From the NCBI GenBank assembly GCA_030833605.1, contig JAURGV010000155.1, positions 1 to 5,845 of the forward strand: 5,845 nucleotides of DNA, in the 5' to 3' direction. The translations under genes and the position numbers were made by a program. This DNA comes from Rhodothermales bacterium. GTDB taxonomy: Bacteria; Bacteroidota; Rhodothermia; Rhodothermales; UBA10348. The stretch's first letter is position 1, and each line of letters begins with the position of its first letter. Below are positions 5,152 to 5,845 of the stretch, one piece after another. The notes beneath the pieces are model-generated. The model was not told where the DNA came from and did no database searches. It saw nothing but the letters and a program-made list of their open reading frames with translations.

Positions 5152-5845
5152 TTACCGCGAAATGACAACATTTCGCGTTCTCAACTGGCTACCGGCCTGA
5201 AGCTTTAACACATATACCCCAGGTACCAAGTCATTCCTTTCTAAAACAAGGCTGTGCGAGCCTTCCGTTTGCCTTCCAGAGAATAGCCAAGCCACTTCCC
5301 GGCCCAGCATATCATACAGTCTTAGATCAATATCTTCCGCCTGTTTCAAACTAAAGGAAACGTTGGTTCTAGCAACAAAAGGATTGGGGTAAGCAGGAAA
5401 TAATTCGAAGGTGTTTTCAATCTCGAATTGATCGGCTTCCGACTCATTTTTCAAGCTAACCTCGTCAATGAGCCACGACTGAGCACCCGACGAAGAAATT
5501 GAGGTGGCGACTATAATCCGGATGAAAACCTGTTTCCCGACATATTCGGTCAGATCGAATCTAGACACAATACCGCCACGCGAAGATCCAAAAAATGCTT
5601 TTTCACCTACCATGTCAGGCACGCTTCCGACCGGAACTGTTCCTGAATATCCAGCAGTGGGCGTTAAAAGCGTCCATGCTTTTCCTTTGTCTGTCGAGAT
5701 TTCGACTTGGCCGGCCATGTGTGTGGAAAACTGAAAGGCATGACTCATTTCCAATTCAGCTAGCTCACCATTGGATGGAATCTGTAGCGGCTTCAAGTTT
5801 AGGGTTGAAACCTGATTCTTACCATCTCCCACCGCAATCCAACCT
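5152..5845 (-). CDS. T9SS-secreted protein with jelly-roll domain, 3' part (N-terminus outside window)
   Basis: The frame is open from the right edge to TAA at 5154-5152, giving 230 visible residues plus one extra base. The GTG at 5832 lies inside the domain (visible N-terminus GWIAVGDGK) and is not taken as the start. Residues about 25-132 form a MAM-like or jelly-roll beta-sandwich, with the phrases VEISTDKGKAWTLL, GYSGTVPVG, KAFFGSSRGG, FDLTEYVGKQVFIRI and SWLIDEVSL. This module is common next to the catalytic domains of secreted M6 and M14 metallopeptidases and subtilases, so a peptidase upstream is a reasonable guess but is not shown. A short acidic linker leads to a type A T9SS sorting domain in the last 85 or so residues: AYPNPFVART, LYDMLGREV, VPGVYVLKL and a basic end RTRNVVISR. 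This sorting domain differs more from those of the two other secreted proteins here than those two differ from each other. Confidence 0.9.
   Translation of the reverse strand, partial: GWIAVGDGKNQVSTLNLKPLQIPSNGELAELEMSHAFQFSTHMAGQVEISTDKGKAWTLLTPTAGYSGTVPVGSVPDMVGEKAFFGSSRGGIVSRFDLTEYVGKQVFIRIIVATSISSSGAQSWLIDEVSLKNESEADQFEIENTFELFPAYPNPFVARTNVSFSLKQAEDIDLRLYDMLGREVAWLFSGRQTEGSHSLVLERNDLVPGVYVLKLQAGSQLRTRNVVISR
5156..5177 (-). other. Perfect hairpin across the last codons of the jelly-roll protein gene
   Basis: CGCGAAAT (5156-5163) and ATTTCGCG (5170-5177) are exact reverse complements with a 6-nt loop. The repeat covers the last seven or so codons and ends one base short of the TAA stop on the minus strand. 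It may stabilise or end the transcript, but no T-run follows (GTAAACGATG). Confidence 0.4.

Noticed and set aside
5830..5832. GTG as the start of the rightmost gene
   Set aside because: Reading continues upstream as G-W-I-A in the same domain, and no signal peptide follows the GTG.

Overview
The window looks like chromosomal DNA of a bacterium from the Bacteroidota/FCB side of the tree. Three of the six genes encode secreted proteins that end in a type A C-terminal sorting domain of the type IX secretion system (T9SS). The NYPNPFNP spelling of that domain's first strand in two of them is common in Rhodothermota, Balneolota, Ignavibacteriota and Marinimicrobia. A genus cannot be read from this window. 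I see no mobile element, CRISPR array, tRNA or rRNA, and no gene-free stretch over 300 bases; the longest gap is 3003-3220.

Layout, left to right. (1) 1-735, +: the 3' part of a T9SS-secreted protein of unknown function, cut by the window edge. (2) About 756-1085, -: a small lipoprotein that reads like an OB-fold, convergent with gene 1 and only 20 bp from it. (3) 1149-3002, +: a complete secreted zinc metalloprotease (HEYTH plus a downstream glutamate, M30/hyicolysin-like) with signal peptide and T9SS sorting domain, divergent from the lipoprotein gene. (4) 3221-3568, +: a seven-iron ferredoxin of the Azotobacter FdI type. (5) 3701-5014, -: S-adenosylhomocysteinase, convergent with the ferredoxin gene, with a 17-bp GC-rich hairpin between the two. 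(6) 5152-5845, -: the 3' part of another T9SS-secreted protein with a jelly-roll domain, cut by the right edge.

The genes form two themes. Genes 1, 3 and 6 are cargo for export across the outer membrane, and the lipoprotein may also sit in the envelope; these suit a life of degrading external protein or polymer. The ferredoxin and AhcY are housekeeping: electron transfer, and recycling of the S-adenosylhomocysteine made by methyltransferases. Nothing indicates that the two themes are linked functionally; each gene appears to be its own transcription unit.

The most notable non-coding signal is the AhcY upstream region. It has a TATAAT box and, just downstream, a perfect 14-bp palindrome placed where a repressor operator would sit; a half-site is repeated about 78 bp further upstream. 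I found no convincing evidence of a wholly new multi-gene system here.
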